DNA of 64,000 bases from Dastarcus helophoroides (Eukaryota; Arthropoda; Insecta; Coleoptera; Bothrideridae): assembly GCA_028583605.1 (NCBI GenBank), contig CM053328.1:31603578-31667577 (forward strand), in the 5' to 3' direction. A model generated the notes under the pieces. That model was not told the origin of the DNA, ran no database searches, and was given only the letters and a program-made list of their open reading frames with translations. Within the stretch, counting starts at the first letter, position 1; the number at the start of each line of letters is the position of its first letter. The translations under genes and the position numbers were made by a program. Shown here one piece after another: positions 1 through 12,257 of the stretch.

Positions 1-1186
1 GATGTTCGACTTTTTCTTGAAATTTGGACTTTTATATGGAAATTACTCGAAATAATTCTTTTCTTCCCCTCAAATTTTGAGTCTAAAATAAAAATAAAAT
101 CCTCTGTTGTATCTTTGGAATAAAGTAGTAGCATGTTTTTCATTTAAGCTAGGGAAAGTCAATTTTCTTTACAAAGATTTTTGCAAATTATGGAAATTTT
201 TCTGGAGGCTTTGTTTAAAAAATTCGAAGTTTACTTCTTACTTTACATTTCAATTTTCTTTTCCTAATTTGATATCTCTATTTTTCAAAGTTTTTAGTCA
301 AATTTTCAATTTTTCGTGAATTTTTTTATTCAAAATTGCCCTTTGATTTGAGTATTCCAATTTTTTTTCGAAATCCCAAATTAATTGCTGCTGCCCACTT
401 CCTAAATTTTTCAAAAATTCCAGGATATGATTTTTTCTCAAAATTGTCGCTAAAATCTAGCAGTTTCAAATTTAACCAAGAAATTTTTAAATTCCAAGTT
501 AAAATTTCAGAAAAAAATCCAACATGATATTCCAATTTAAAGCCGGAATCTTGGCACTGGGGTCGAAATCTTTACAATAAATTTGAAATGGTGACATGTT
601 AGAAAATGTATAATTTAACTTTGCAATGATTTTGTTTACGTTAAAATAGTAAGTTTTCGTCTGAAAACCTTAATTTTTTCTCAAGATTTTGACTTCAGCC
701 TCAAAACTGCGATTTATTTAGAATTTAGAGGACAAAATTTTGTGTTCTCTTAAATATTACGCAATTGCTTTCGCTAAACTTCTGGTATAAATTCGAAAGT
801 TTGGCTCTTTGTAAGTTTGGTCCTTTGCTCCTTGAACTTTTGTGTCAAAAATAAGTTCTAAAAATCTTTAATTTATTAACAAACTTTTTAGTTGCAGCTA
901 AAATTATTCATAAAATTTCGTCTTCAAAATTGAAATTCGCGTTTATTTTTTTCAGACAATTTGTCGTTGATCTTAAAATTTAAACGTTTTCATGGAAAAT
1001 TTAAGTTTAGAAATAATCAAAATTGCACTTTTTGGAATTTTTTTTACTTTTATTCTTAAAATTTACAGTTCCATTAAAAATTTCAAATTTTTGCTTAAAA
1101 TTTTAGCAGAAGTTAAGACTTCAAACGCAAAAGTGCTAATTTGAATTTAAAAGTTTTATATTATTTTTATTTTATTTATTTTTTTT
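1..1186. other. AT-rich filler, no gene
   Basis: The stretch is built of short variations on a T-run with GAC or CGAAATTT, mostly T-rich on this strand. The open frames here are short, low-complexity and antisense to each other. I see no gene. Confidence 0.7.
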
Positions 1187-1332
1187 TTGTTGGAACGAAA
1201 TGGTCCTTGGTTATCTTTAAAAATTAAAATACAAATCTTGTCCCCTGAAACCAAGAAATATTAAAAAACACAACAGAGGTTGCTTTTAATCTTTCTTGGC
1301 TTTAGGGGACAAGATTTGTACTTCAGTTTTTT
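1187..1332. repeat. Fold-back remnant of the hammerhead-bearing repeat (no ribozyme core)
   Basis: The left arm reads towards CTTGTCCCCTGAAACCAAG and the right arm repeats it inverted (CTTGGCTTTAGGGGACAAG), with a few bases between. The arms match the outer parts of the copies at 9165 and 50712, but the central core is deleted. Confidence 0.7.
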
Positions 1333-2200
1333 ATTTTGAATAATAATTCAAAATATGGAAAAAATATCCAAATTTTAAGAAAAAAGACAACATTTTTAAA
1401 AAACTCTGTGTTTTGGGAAAAATTTTTAACAAATAATTTTTCAAAATTAAGCTTAATATTTCGAGTCCTGAAAATTTTAAATTTCGAGTTAAAAGTCGAA
1501 TATTCGAAAATTCCAAATTTAAACTTATATTTGTCCAAGTCTCAACTTATAATTTCGAGAAAAATATCTATAATTAAAGAGTAAAAGTCAACATGTCGAT
1601 AAAAAGGGTTAAGAGGTTGCTAAAGGAAGACGAAATTTTGTTTAAAGTCAAAATTTTAGAAAAAAATAATAATTAAAAGTACATACAGGTTTAAATTTAA
1701 AATTTAAAAAGAAAATAGTTAAAATATTGAAAAATGGTAAATACGTTAACAAAACCTTCTGAAAAAATTTTACTATATCAAGAAATTTTGAAGTTTTCAG
1801 CAACCTTTTCAGAAAAAAATCGAATATTTTGGTTTAAAGTCAAGACTTCTAAATTAGGATAGAAATTTTGAAAACTCATTTTTAGATAAATTGGAAGTTC
1901 TTTTTTTAAAATTGTCTCGTCAAATCCTAAGATTTTTATGAAAGTTCCGAGTTTAACATTGAAATATCGAAATCCGAAATTCTGATTCAGTTTTTTATAA
2001 AGTTTAGGTTTTTCTTGAAATTTGAACTCAAATTACACTCAAAATTCAGAGTTTGAGCATGAAACTTTTAAAGTCAATTTTAGGCAAGATCGGGGTAGTT
2101 AACGTGTTGTAATATTAAAGAAAAAAGACATCACACTTTCTAAATTATATTCAAAAATCAATTTTTAATTGTAAAAACTTTTAAAAATCAAAAATTAAGT
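1333..2200. other. AT-rich filler, no gene
   Basis: Low-complexity A- and T-rich sequence with repeated GAAATTT-like words. The overlapping open frames on both strands are not supported as genes. Confidence 0.6.
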
Positions 2201-2342
2201 CACCGGGAACTGAACCCAGAAACAAAAACCAGAAAAAACTGTTATTTTTGTTGGAACGAAAACCGGAACTGAACCGATATAATTTTTTTGCCGGAACGAA
2301 AACCAAAAACCGGAATGAAAAAAAATAGCCGTTCGAAGCCCT
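2200..2342 (-). mobile_element. hAT-like terminal fragment
   Basis: Read on the minus strand from 2342 the sequence starts CAGGGCTTCGAACGGC and then alternates CCGGTTTT and GTTCCGG words. This resembles the ends of many insect hAT elements. Only one end is visible and no target duplication could be paired. Confidence 0.4.
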
Positions 2343-2639
2343 GGTTACAACTAATTGATAGTTGACACTCCTGATTACTGATATTTGGGTAAACTGTCAA
2401 TAATTAATATAAGCAAAAATAAATAGCTATCAAATATTATAAAGTTGTGATAAAAATTGCAAAAATTATGTATATGGAAAAGAAACATGCACTGAAACAA
2501 TTTGTAAACAAACATTAAGTCAAACTAACCCAACCTCCATCTAAACAAGGTAAACAATGTGCATCAATTTTGATCATGATTTTAATAGTTTAACTGTTGC
2601 ATTACAACAGTAAATGCTAGAGTAGTCTGTACAACAAAA

Positions 2640-3605
2640 GTGAATATGGTGGTAATTCTTCTTCTTCTTCTACTATTTTTTCTTTTATTTAGGTCTAAAC
2701 CTGTTTTTCTTTACGAATTTCATCGTGTTTCTGTTGAGGTAGATACCCAGCTTTCTATCCATTTTTTTTTGGCCTTCCTGTATCTCTCTTTCCTGGTTTT
2801 TAGTCACGTGCTATTCTTAATAATCTATCTTCATCTGTTCTTTGAACGTGTTTATTCCAATCTTTTCGTCTTTTTCTCACAAATTTCATTATGTCTATTA
2901 TGTTTATTAATTTTATTTAACATTTCTTCGACCCAGTTTGGAAATATTCAAATTTTTAGTGTTTGTTGACATATTTCAAAAACTGTTTAGAATATTGTCA
3001 ACAAACAATAAAAATTTGAATATTAAATAAAATTAATAAACATAATATTTCCGGTCAATAAGAATTCACCATCACTATTATGTTACATTGATCCCTTATT
3101 GCTGCATTTCTAATACAATCTCTTCTTGTTTTTCCTACTATAGCCCTTAAGGTATTCATTTCGGTTGTTCGTAGCAATTTTGTTATGCTTGTATCAGCTA
3201 GTGTCTCTGCTGCATAAGTCATTGTTGGTCTGACTATCGTTTTGTAGATCTTCACTTTGCTTTCCGTTTTGAGATATTTGTTCTTCCATCTTACATCTCT
3301 TAGGCATCCAGATATTGGGGTTCCATTCAAAGCTTGGTGTCTTACTTCTTTATAGTTGTCTCTTGCGCTTGGTATTTTTACACCCAGATATGTTATACTC
3401 ATTACTTGTTCTATTATTTTTTCATCTACCACCAGTTTGCATCTTATTGGATCTTTTGACACTACTAACGAGTGTTTTCCGTGGAGATTGACATATCGCA
3501 GGTCTTTGCAGTTGCGTTAAATTGGTGTACAAGCCTTTGTAAGTTATCTTCGGTATCTGCGATTAATACCGCGTCGTCTGCATAGCATAACATCTTAAAA
3601 TTCTT
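2640..3605 (-). pseudogene. Non-LTR retroelement 3' end (endonuclease-RT type), interrupted
   Basis: On the minus strand from 3600 the reading YADDAVLIADTEDNLQ gives the reverse-transcriptase catalytic YADD motif. It continues into SITYLGVKIPS, SKVKIYKTIVRPTMTYAAE and AIRDQCN. The frame shifts near 3470. After a 172-bp insertion (2903-3074) it resumes with IDIMKFVRKRRKDWN, then a Gly-Arg-Pro-Lys region. The 3' end runs into a short GAAGAA tail near 2665-2650. It belongs to the group of insect elements annotated as endonuclease-reverse transcriptase and is clearly dead. Confidence 0.8.
2903..3074. mobile_element. 172-bp snap-back insertion with 8-bp target duplication
   Basis: CTATTATG occurs at 2895-2902 and 3075-3082 and is present once in the uninterrupted retroelement reading. 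Inside, TATGTTTATTAATTTTATTT near 2900 is repeated inverted near 3025-3044, together with flanking ATTCAAATTTTT and TTGTTTGTTGAC words, so the insert folds back. A related half-copy lies at 32866-32937. Confidence 0.7.
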
Positions 3606-3979
3606 CTTACCTATTCTTTATCCCTGGTGGTAATTTTAATTTACAAATTATGAAATTTTAATTTTTGATAATACAGATAAAGAAAAATCATCTTATTTCC
3701 TAGTTTTAAGGTTTCATTTCTACCATCAGTCCCTAGACTAACTATTTTTTTTTACTTTTTCAGACCTCTTTCGCCAAATTCGCCGATTGGAATTCATAGC
3801 GACTAAATTTTGGTAAAGTGAAACTTTCAATTTGAAAATGAATTTTTATATTCTTTTTTTTTAATGCTTTGAACAAGGAGAGATTTCAAGTTGAGTAGAT
3901 TTTTTTCTAGAAATTTCACACTTCTTTCTCTTTGTTTAACTTTTCTATCAACAACTTAATTTGAAATTCAGAGAAAGAT
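3606..3979. other. AT-rich filler, no gene
   Basis: T-rich sequence with no coding or structural signal that I can support. Confidence 0.5.
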
Positions 3980-4130
3980 AGATACTATCTCTCTAAAGAT
4001 GATAGCTTGGCTGTCGAAACGCGTTAGAGCAACCTTTGTTGTGTTTTTTAATCTTTCTTGGTTTCAGGGGACAAGTTTTGCATTTCAGTTTTTGAAGAAA
4101 ACCAAGGATCAGTCTGTTCCACCAAATCCA
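3980..4130 (+). repeat. Hammerhead-bearing repeat, single copy, core mutated
   Basis: The sequence begins CTCT then CTAAAGA (core G changed to A), stem II GATAGC-TTG-GCTGTC with a G-U pair, then GAAAC and GCGTTAGAGC. It is followed by the typical downstream part (TTGTTGTGTTTTTTAATC, GGGGACAAG, CCAAGGATCAG, TCCACCAAA). One core base is wrong, so it should not cleave. Confidence 0.75.
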
Positions 4131-4572
4131 CACTTTTTGGAAAACTTTGGAAATTTCAGGGAACGTATTTCTCAAAATTTAAATTTTGTCATAAACATTG
4201 AAACATTAGGTCAACATTTAAATAAAAAAGTAAAGATTCCGGGAAAAATATTTCTGAAAATTACACTTCTTTTCCTCGTAATGATAATACTTTTAAACGT
4301 TTTTTTTTTTGGATCTTCGAGTGTTTTGGATTCATTTCAAAATGTAGACTTTTTTCGAAATTCGAAATTCTTTTATTAAAAATTTCAGAAAAAAACATTT
4401 CTTATAAATTCACTTTTTTAATAGAAATTTTAATTATTCATTTTCATTTCAATAAAAAAAAATAAAAATTTCGAGATAAATGTTTTTAACAATTGAGATT
4501 TTTTTCTTTAATTTTGATGTATCTGATAGTTGATTTTTGGACTTCTTCGTACCTTTTTTATTAAACAGGTTC

Positions 4573-4710
4573 AGTATCTCTCTAAAGATGATAGCTTGGC
4601 TATCAAAACGCGTTAGAGCAACCCTTCTTGTATTTTTTAAAACATTTCTTGTTTGATTTGTATTTCAATATTTGAAGATAACCAAGGATCAGTCCGTTTC
4701 ACCAAAAAAA
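4573..4710 (+). repeat. Hammerhead-bearing repeat, degraded copy
   Basis: The same order of parts as at 3980. Stem II is GATAGC-TTG-GCTATC, fully paired, but the core reads CTAAAGA and CAAAAC. The downstream part is shortened (GGGGACAAG lost) but ends CCAAGGATCAGTCCG as other copies do. Confidence 0.7.
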
Positions 4711-6080
4711 ATAATAAATTGAATCTATTACTTCAGTTCAATTTTTTGGAAAGTCCCAATTTGTTTTTCGAAAGTCGACACTTTCTGAATTACTTTTATG
4801 AAATTTTTTCCTTAGAAATTTTAAGAATATGTTAAAATTGAAATAAGAAAACATTCGAGAAACATTTTTTTTTGAAAATTTTCATTGTTTGCCTCAATAT
4901 TCGACTTGTTTCAAAATTTCCTTTTAACTCGTCTTTATTTTTTTAAAAATTCGACTTTTTCAAAATTATAACAATTCAATTTCAGACTTTTTGCAAATTC
5001 CTAGTTTTTTGAGAACGTTTCAAAATTTCCAATTATACATTTTTTCTTTTTCCAAAATTTTCTTTTTTTCCAAAATTTTAACTTTCACCTTTAAAATTTC
5101 GATTCTTTATCAGAATTTCGAGTTTTTAAAATATTTTGATTTACTTTGAAAATTTTAAATTTTTTGAAATTTTACCTTTTTTTAATATTTTAAACTTTCT
5201 TGAAAATTTTGAATATTTTACTAAATTTTGAAAATTCTTTATTGTCTTTATTTCCAAATTCGTATTTTTATCAAAATTTCGACTCTATCTGAAAATGTTG
5301 AGTTTTTGATATGCCTTATTTTTAAAAATGTTGACATTTTTTTGGATTTAAACTTTTTTTGAACTCTTTCACTTTGAGATTCCTATTGGCTTCTCTTGAA
5401 TTACACAAAACTGCAATGTTTTAAATAACGTTAAAATAGTGTTTTTCAAAAATTAACTATTTCTTTTATTTAAATAATAATTTAAGTATCTTACAAATTG
5501 AACTCGATGAGTTAAAATAAACATTTATTTAAACGTTTTTTGAGTTTTTATAAAGTTTGTCTACCCAAAAGTTCATTATGTCTTTTTATTTCAACTTTTT
5601 TGAAAATATTGACTTCTTTAAATAATTTCGTCGTTTTTGGAAATTACGATTCTTGCAAAATTGTGACTTATTAGTCAAATTTTGACTTTCTGAAAATATC
5701 TTCTGTTTTTAAAATATCAACGTTTCAAAATCTTCATTCTTTTTCAAAATTTTAATCGTTTCTTAAAAATTTTACTCATTTTAGAAATTGCGATTTCTTA
5801 TTATAAATTTTTCAAAACTTTAATTTCGTTTAGAATGTTCACCATTTTTTAAAATTTTTACTTTTTATTTCTACATTTTAACTCCTTTGGAGAAATTCTA
5901 CTTTTAAAAATTTCGTCTTTTTTGAACATTTTAATTTTTTTTAATTTCCACTTTTTAAATATTTCGAGTTTCTAAAACATTTGAAAATTTTTTCTCGGAA
6001 AGAAATATTCAATTAATTTAATTTGCTGAAAAAAAATCAATTACATTAGAAAATAGGAATAAAATTAAAAAAAACTGTTC
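4711..6080. other. AT-rich filler, T-rich polarity
   Basis: About 1.4 kb of degenerate units of the type TTTTGAC, AAAATTTCGA, TTTTTCAAAATT. No open frame of substance on either strand. Confidence 0.6.
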
Positions 6081-6890
6081 GCAGTGAAAAGGAGTCGATA
6101 TTAAGGCAGTCACAAATTTCGAGATTGAGATCCTTTTATAGTTTTCTTAGTGCTTAAAAGCTGTGTTAAGTACTGTATAATGAAGACATTTTCCATTAGT
6201 TTCTATTAGGCATGGCGGTGTTGAAAATATCTTGAAGTAATATAATACTTCTCCTTGAGGCTAATAAGTATAATGAATCAGATTGCAAAGTGAGGATTCT
6301 AAGATTATTACTTCTCTTAGAAATGGAAATTTATCAAGCGAAATTCTATTCGACAAAAACGATCAAACGGAGGTGTGGAGTGTATCTTACTTTATTACGA
6401 ATTAAACATTAGAAAAGTTTCTTAATGTCTAACGTAAAAGCACTTGAATGCAAATTGCACATCAACAGAAAATTCCTGTATTTGTCAAAGCGATTGTACT
6501 TTATGCAAAGAACGATGAAAGAAGCAGAGACGAAATGCATCCAGGAGCATTTTTTTGTTGATTCATAAAGTATTCAACTTTCCTTTCTTCATCACTTAAT
6601 CTTTTAAAAAACCATGTCAGGACAATAATGAAAAATTATCAGCTTACAGCTAAGCAAAATATTTGCGACAGTAATTTTTACTTTTCGACATTTCGATTAA
6701 TTCCGAAATCGTTATCCTTTTGTTCGAAATTTTGACTAAAGTTTTTTTCACTAATTTCGAATTTTGTTTAATTTCCTCTTAACTTTAAACTATCAACCGA
6801 TTTCTCGAATTTTGTGCATATTTTTCGAAATTATGGGATATCTCTTTAAATCCAAAGTTGACTCTTATCCTAAGCAAATTGTTCACACTC
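6081..6890. other. Unrecognised non-coding stretch
   Basis: The base composition is more mixed than the surrounding filler, which suggests an old insertion or ordinary intergenic DNA. I recognise no gene, RNA or element end. Confidence 0.4.
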
Positions 6891-8290
6891 TCTAACAACA
6901 AAGGCGTATTCCCTAACATTTGAAAATCTGTTGCCCAAAAAGGAAATTTGGCTAACAACTATTGCTCTATATCTTTGTTGCCCGTTATATCTAAAGTGAT
7001 GGAAAAGGTTATCAACATCGAGAAGAATAGAGGAGAATAGAATCATCTCGGACAGGCAATACGGTTTCAGACAACAATGCTCAACTGGCGATCTACTGGC
7101 ATATGTTACTCATGTCTGTAACCTAGCTATGGAAACAAACGGTAATGCTAGAATTGTGGCTTTGGATATCGTAAAGGCATTTGACAGAGTCTGGCACTGA
7201 CCTTTTCTCACCAAATTAATATCCTATGGTCTTCTTACTGGACTCTTCTATTTGATATCCAGTTTTCTCGCTGACAGATCTCTTCAGGATGTCGTCTGTG
7301 GCATCTCATCCGAGATATTTGCGATTAATGCAGGGGTGCCTCAGGGGTCAGTCCTGTCTCCTACTCTGTTTCTGTTACACATAAACTATCTCTTATTTTT
7401 AATTTCCAATCCGATATACAGTTACGCAGATGATGGTAGCCCTGGTGCCACCCTTTTTATCCGACGTTGCTTCAGAGCGACTAAAGGAAGAGCAGATACA
7501 GATAATTAATCGTTCTGGAATGAGGTAAGAAAAAGCTAGTCAATCTAATCTAATCAAAGCTCAGGCCGCGGCTTTCTCTAAGAAAACATTAAGGGATAAT
7601 ACAACAAATATACTCATGGACGGTAAAATCCTCCCGATGGAATTTAATTTGTCTATCCTAGGAGTGAGTGCAAGCACTAACGACTCGTGGGACGATCATG
7701 TGCGCGACATTGCCAAATCCGCCTCTCAGAAGCTAGGCTATCTTTTTAGAGCTAAAAAGTACTTCACATCTCATCAGTTACTCACACTGTACAAAGCTCA
7801 AGGTAGGCAAACACAAGAATACTGTTCTCCTGTTTAAAGTTTAGCCCCAAAGGACATTTTGTTCTTCTGAATTCAATCCAAAGAAGAGCGATTTGCTTAA
7901 TTGATGACGAGAGTTTGACCGATTCTCTCGAAACACTAGAGCACAGGCGGATGGTTGCTGAGTTTAACTCTTTTCTACAAGTACTATGGGAGATGTTCGC
8001 AGGAACTAGTAAGATTGATCTCCCAAGGGCAAGATTTATGAGGCATACAAGACAGTCGGAGGCACCCAATTCATGTGGGGTCCAGCTTGACACAGTGAGG
8101 ACTGCTGTCTACGGAGACACTTTTTTCTGTAGAACTTCCAAGCTATGGAACTCGTTACCGAACGAAATTTTCCCTAAAAATTACATCCTATCCTTGTTTA
8201 AGAAGGCGGTTCGTCGCCATCTAACCTTGGTTCCGCATCTGACTCGAGGTGCTTTGAAGGCAGAATAGGGTTATCCTTTGCGAGTGGATT
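6890..8290 (+). pseudogene. Jockey-type non-LTR retroelement fragment: RT domain and C-terminus
   Basis: On the plus strand, broken frames give SISLLPVISKVMEKVIN, then DRQYGFRQQCSTGDLLAYV, ALDIVKAFDRVWH, INAGVPQGSVLSPTLF and YSYADDG. These are reverse-transcriptase motifs in order, with YADD near 7422. After a gap the C-terminal part is HQLLTLYKAQ, DSLETLEHRRMVAEF, FFCRTSKLWNSLPNEIFP and LSLFKKAVRRH. Stops and shifts are present throughout (for example TGA right after VWH), so it is dead. A second, shorter copy of the same family is at 20488-20960. Confidence 0.85.
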
Positions 8291-9164
8291 GCAGATAAAA
8301 AAATAAAAACTGGGCTTCCTTGATATTTCCATTTTTTCTAAACTTCAAAAATTAACACGAAAATTTAATGGGTTTTCCGAAAATATTCACAATAATTATG
8401 CAAATTCTTGAATTTTTGTAATAAATATAAATTTTCTATTTAAAGGTAAAGTTTTTACTTTTTTCTTAAATTTAGAAAGATTTTAAATTGAAATTCTTGT
8501 TTTATTCAAAATTTTATATTTAATCTGGAGTTATCGATTTATTTTCTTATAATTTCTAACAAAGTTCCTTAAAACACTCCAGTGTTTTTTTAAAATATGG
8601 CCCTTAATATTAAATTTTGGATACTTTTTCCAAATTTAGATATTAAAATTGCATTTTTTAATATTTCTTTTTGCAAATGTTGGCTTTATTGTCTTAGTTA
8701 TGAATTTTCTTGAATTATCGAAAATTTTTCTTGATATTTTAACTGCTTTTTGAAATTTTGCCTTAATAAAAAAAAATTAAGTTAATCTTTTTTGCTTTTT
8801 GTTTCTCTTATAAAATTAGAGACTTTTCCAATTTTTTTTTCTCAAATTTCCACTATTAAACTTTCGGTTATTTGTATAGAATTTCACTTTCAATTTGAAA
8901 ATGCCAACTTTTTTACCTTTATTTTAAAAATTCAGGGTTCATATTTTCAGTCATTTTTTTTTGATAACAAGAAATCAGTTAAATGATTATACTAAAATTA
9001 ATGGTATCTACTGCGGGTGTTGTGCTAATCATAAAATACTGCTCCAGCTGAAAAAAAGCAAAGCGAAAGCGAACGTTAGTGATGATTGGTGATGAAATGT
9101 GGGTACACATTTTACTGAACTGTGTACCCCACTTATACTCCACTAGAAACAATATAGTTAAGGT
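8291..9164. other. AT-rich filler followed by unrecognised sequence
   Basis: Up to about 8980 this is T-rich filler. From 8990 to 9160 the composition is more mixed, but I see no gene. The frames on either strand overlap and look accidental. Confidence 0.4.
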
Positions 9165-9425
9165 TATTAAAATTCTTAAAATACAGAACTTGTCCCCTGA
9201 AACCAAGAAAGATAAAAAAAAACACAACAAACGTTGCTCTAACGCATTTCAACAGCCAAGCTGTCATCTTCAGAGAGATACAGTATCTCTCTCGACAGCT
9301 TGGCTGTCGAGCGAGGCGTTAGAGCAAAGTTTGTTGAGTGTTTTAATACTTCTTGGTTTCGGGGGACAAGTTCTGTATTTCAATTTTTGAAGATCACCAA
9401 GGACAAGTCCGTTCCACAAAAAAAA
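9165..9425. repeat. Fold-back pair of hammerhead-bearing repeats, head to head
   Basis: The left arm is inverted relative to the right arm and they meet at the GTATCTCTC ends near 9287. The left arm, read on the minus strand, has CTGAAGA, stem II GACAGC-TTG-GCTGTT (one G-U pair), GAAA and TGCGTTAGAGC. The right arm keeps GACAGC-TTG-GCTGTC but has lost the CTGAAGA strand. The outer parts carry CTTGTCCCC on both sides. Confidence 0.8.
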
Positions 9426-12257
9426 AAAAAATTAAAATTCTGACCCAAAATTCATGTTAATAATTATTAGATATTAATTATTTTGATATTTTAACAACGT
9501 GAACACTAAAACCACCAGGTTTTTTTATATTGCAAGACATATTTAGCCTTTCTGCAGGTGTGTGAACTTCAAAACTTAAAAAAATTTGGCTGTCTTGGGG
9601 ACTGCCGCAGCAATTGAAAACTTAAAATCAGGAAATAAACAGTGGCTTTGGTAATTCTCAAATGAATTGTAGTATCAAAAATTAGAATTTTATAATTTGT
9701 AAATTAAAATTATTTACATTAGTCTAGTTTTCACATATTTCGGCACTCCGAACAGCAATTAGTATATGGTTTATTTATTAAATATTATATTGATATAAAT
9801 ATTGAAAATATATGAAAATAAATGCTTTGTTTTTGTTATTCATTTTTCTATTTAAAAACATTAATATATTATGTACTCACTGTTGTGCATACTGCACAGT
9901 CATTCTTCAATTACACAATTAAAATAATGCGCAGTAATTAATTTAACTATTAATAAGAGTATAGATATCTTCGAGAGGTAACACGTTTCCTAATAGAAAC
10001 AGTATGGCACATAGTGTACAGACTATTTCTTCGCCATCTCGCCTGGTAGGTCGCGAATTCAAACACCGGTGCCGATGACGCATTTTTTAATTCTATTTAT
10101 TACACGTCTTACTCCTAGCTACATGATAGTATTAACATAAGAGCATATTGGTAACGCAAATTAGAGTGATGGTCACGTGAAACTATATCAAAAATCACCC
10201 AACGTGTCTAAAGAAGTTTTCACTTCAAAATAGGGAAGCGTAATGTGTTGATCATTCTAGCCAAATTGCAATGAATCCTCGTTAGTTAATATATCATGTA
10301 ATCATATAAAAATTTCAATTTAAGTTCCAAAATTATTTATTTAAACAGTTTAATTGTTTATTCAATCAGAAGTAGGAAACATTAGGGTGCATGCCGAAAA
10401 ACTAATCAAATATGATGCGATCAAAATCTTTAGTACTAGCTCGTCACTTGATCATCATACAAATTACTTACTTATTTCGAACGAGCAGGAAAAATAATTG
10501 TCCAACATGCACACAAAAAAGTATAAAACGCGGTTCGAATACCGGAATGACAGTCGCGTACCGTAAACATGCAATGCACGTGAAATCACCGCGAGTAAAC
10601 GCTAATAACAACTTCTGATACTTCCCAATAGAACGTCAGCTGCGAACCGACTGAACAATTTGAAATCTCCAAACAATCCTTTTGCTAGGCTAGATGTTTT
10701 CGGACCAAAGTCGGCTAGATACGGTGTTTCACGACACCTGTGTTAAAGGTGTATCTGATATTTCTTGATTTTTACGCAGGTTATCACTTATGACGTAACT
10801 GTTGCAACTCAGTTCCGTTTAAAAAAGTACATAGTTGGAACGAAGATCAACTATGCAGTTACTTTAATTGGAGATGATGTCCGAATGAACTTAACTATGA
10901 GAGATTTGCTGCTAACTTGTATTTCTAACATTCTTTATAGAAATTGCGCATTTCCGTTTTCCTTGCACTAAAATTACTGCTGATCAAATCTTAAGATTTT
11001 CCTATGAAAATAGTAAGCTATTTTATTGCATCGATATATCAGTCCAAATTAATTTTTAATGCTATGTTTTTTCAATTGCTAATGAATGGTACGAAACAAA
11101 GGTTTTATAGAATCACTAGCGTTAAACCCGCGAGTTTGTGTGTTTAAATTTCAATTATGGGGACATTTTATATCAAAATATAAATTATATATATTAAATA
11201 TCAAAAAAATAATTATCAGTAATATATTTAGGGTTAAGGGATAAATATTCAGCCATTACGTCAAAATAATAATTTTTTTTAACAAATACATATAAGGTGA
11301 GCGCATTAGTAACATAGGTCGCCATTCAAACAATGTCTGTGTGAAATGTACGAGATGATAAGCTAACGTGTCATATAATCAACACCTTCAATTAAATCAT
11401 ATAGAAGAGGAAGTCGCAGGAAAGAAACCAAACTTTGGATACAGACCCCCTAATTTCAGCTTTCATACCTTAGCTTTAAATCCCTCAATTCCAACTTTCA
11501 TGAAGTTAAACAGTTGTTTGATGATATGCCTCTTTCAAATTCCCCACAACACTATCAGAATCAGTGTAAGCCTTAGAAAATATTTCAATTTAAAGCAAAG
11601 ACAGTTACTTCATTAATTGCAAAAAAATCGCACTGTACACAATCACCTCTATACAAAATTGGAACCGTTCGTAGCTATCTATCTTTATGTCTACCTCCTC
11701 CAAAATCCCAATATGCCGGACATTCCTAAATTAACAGGTCACCTCAACTAAAATTCGTCATGAAAATACGTCATTGTACACAATCACTTCAGAAAAAATC
11801 AAAATCAAACGCTTTATGACATAAGATTGGCAATAATCATAAGTTTATTTACCAACATTTAAGTACCTAAGCATCTGGTTCTTATTTTTAGAGCTTGCCT
11901 ACAATTGGCAAGCGAAGTTTAAATAAGCAGTAATACCGTGAAAGGATTTTCAGTATAAATACTATTTTTTTATAGAGATTCGTAAGATCTGTACTTATTT
12001 TATTATTTACAATAAACATTTTTGCGATAATACTCACTGTTTAGAAAATATTTGGGAAAAATTAATTTTTATGACATGTAACCTTAAATAATTAAATTGG
12101 ACTGAATAATAAACACTCTAAAGTTCAACAATAAACAATAATGTAACTTTACTTATTCTTGTGGTGTAAAGTACGTCCAAGAAAATTGTCAGTGCTAAAG
12201 TTTTCAAAAAAAATTAGAAATTTAAAAGAAGGTAGAAAACTTTAAAAAGGTTAAACT
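9426..12257. other. Intergenic, no gene recognised
   Basis: About 2.8 kb of AT-rich but not filler-like sequence. Short frames at 10412, 10765 and 11368 have no recognisable similarity. A small perfect hairpin (GCTTGCC, 7-base loop, GGCAAGC) lies near 11892-11912. I see no tRNA. Confidence 0.4.

Noticed and set aside
2640..2969. Plus-strand hydrophobic frame of 109 codons
   Set aside because: It is antisense to the retroelement 3' end and crosses the snap-back insertion; the Leu run is the GAA tail read backwards.
7782..8093. Minus-strand frame of 103 codons
   Set aside because: It is antisense to the C-terminal part of the Jockey-type fragment.
10020..10570. tRNA-like B-box words (GGTTCGAATACC near 10532; GCGAATTCAAACACC near 10052)
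   Set aside because: No matching A box, no cloverleaf arms and spacing is wrong; at best traces of a tRNA-derived SINE.
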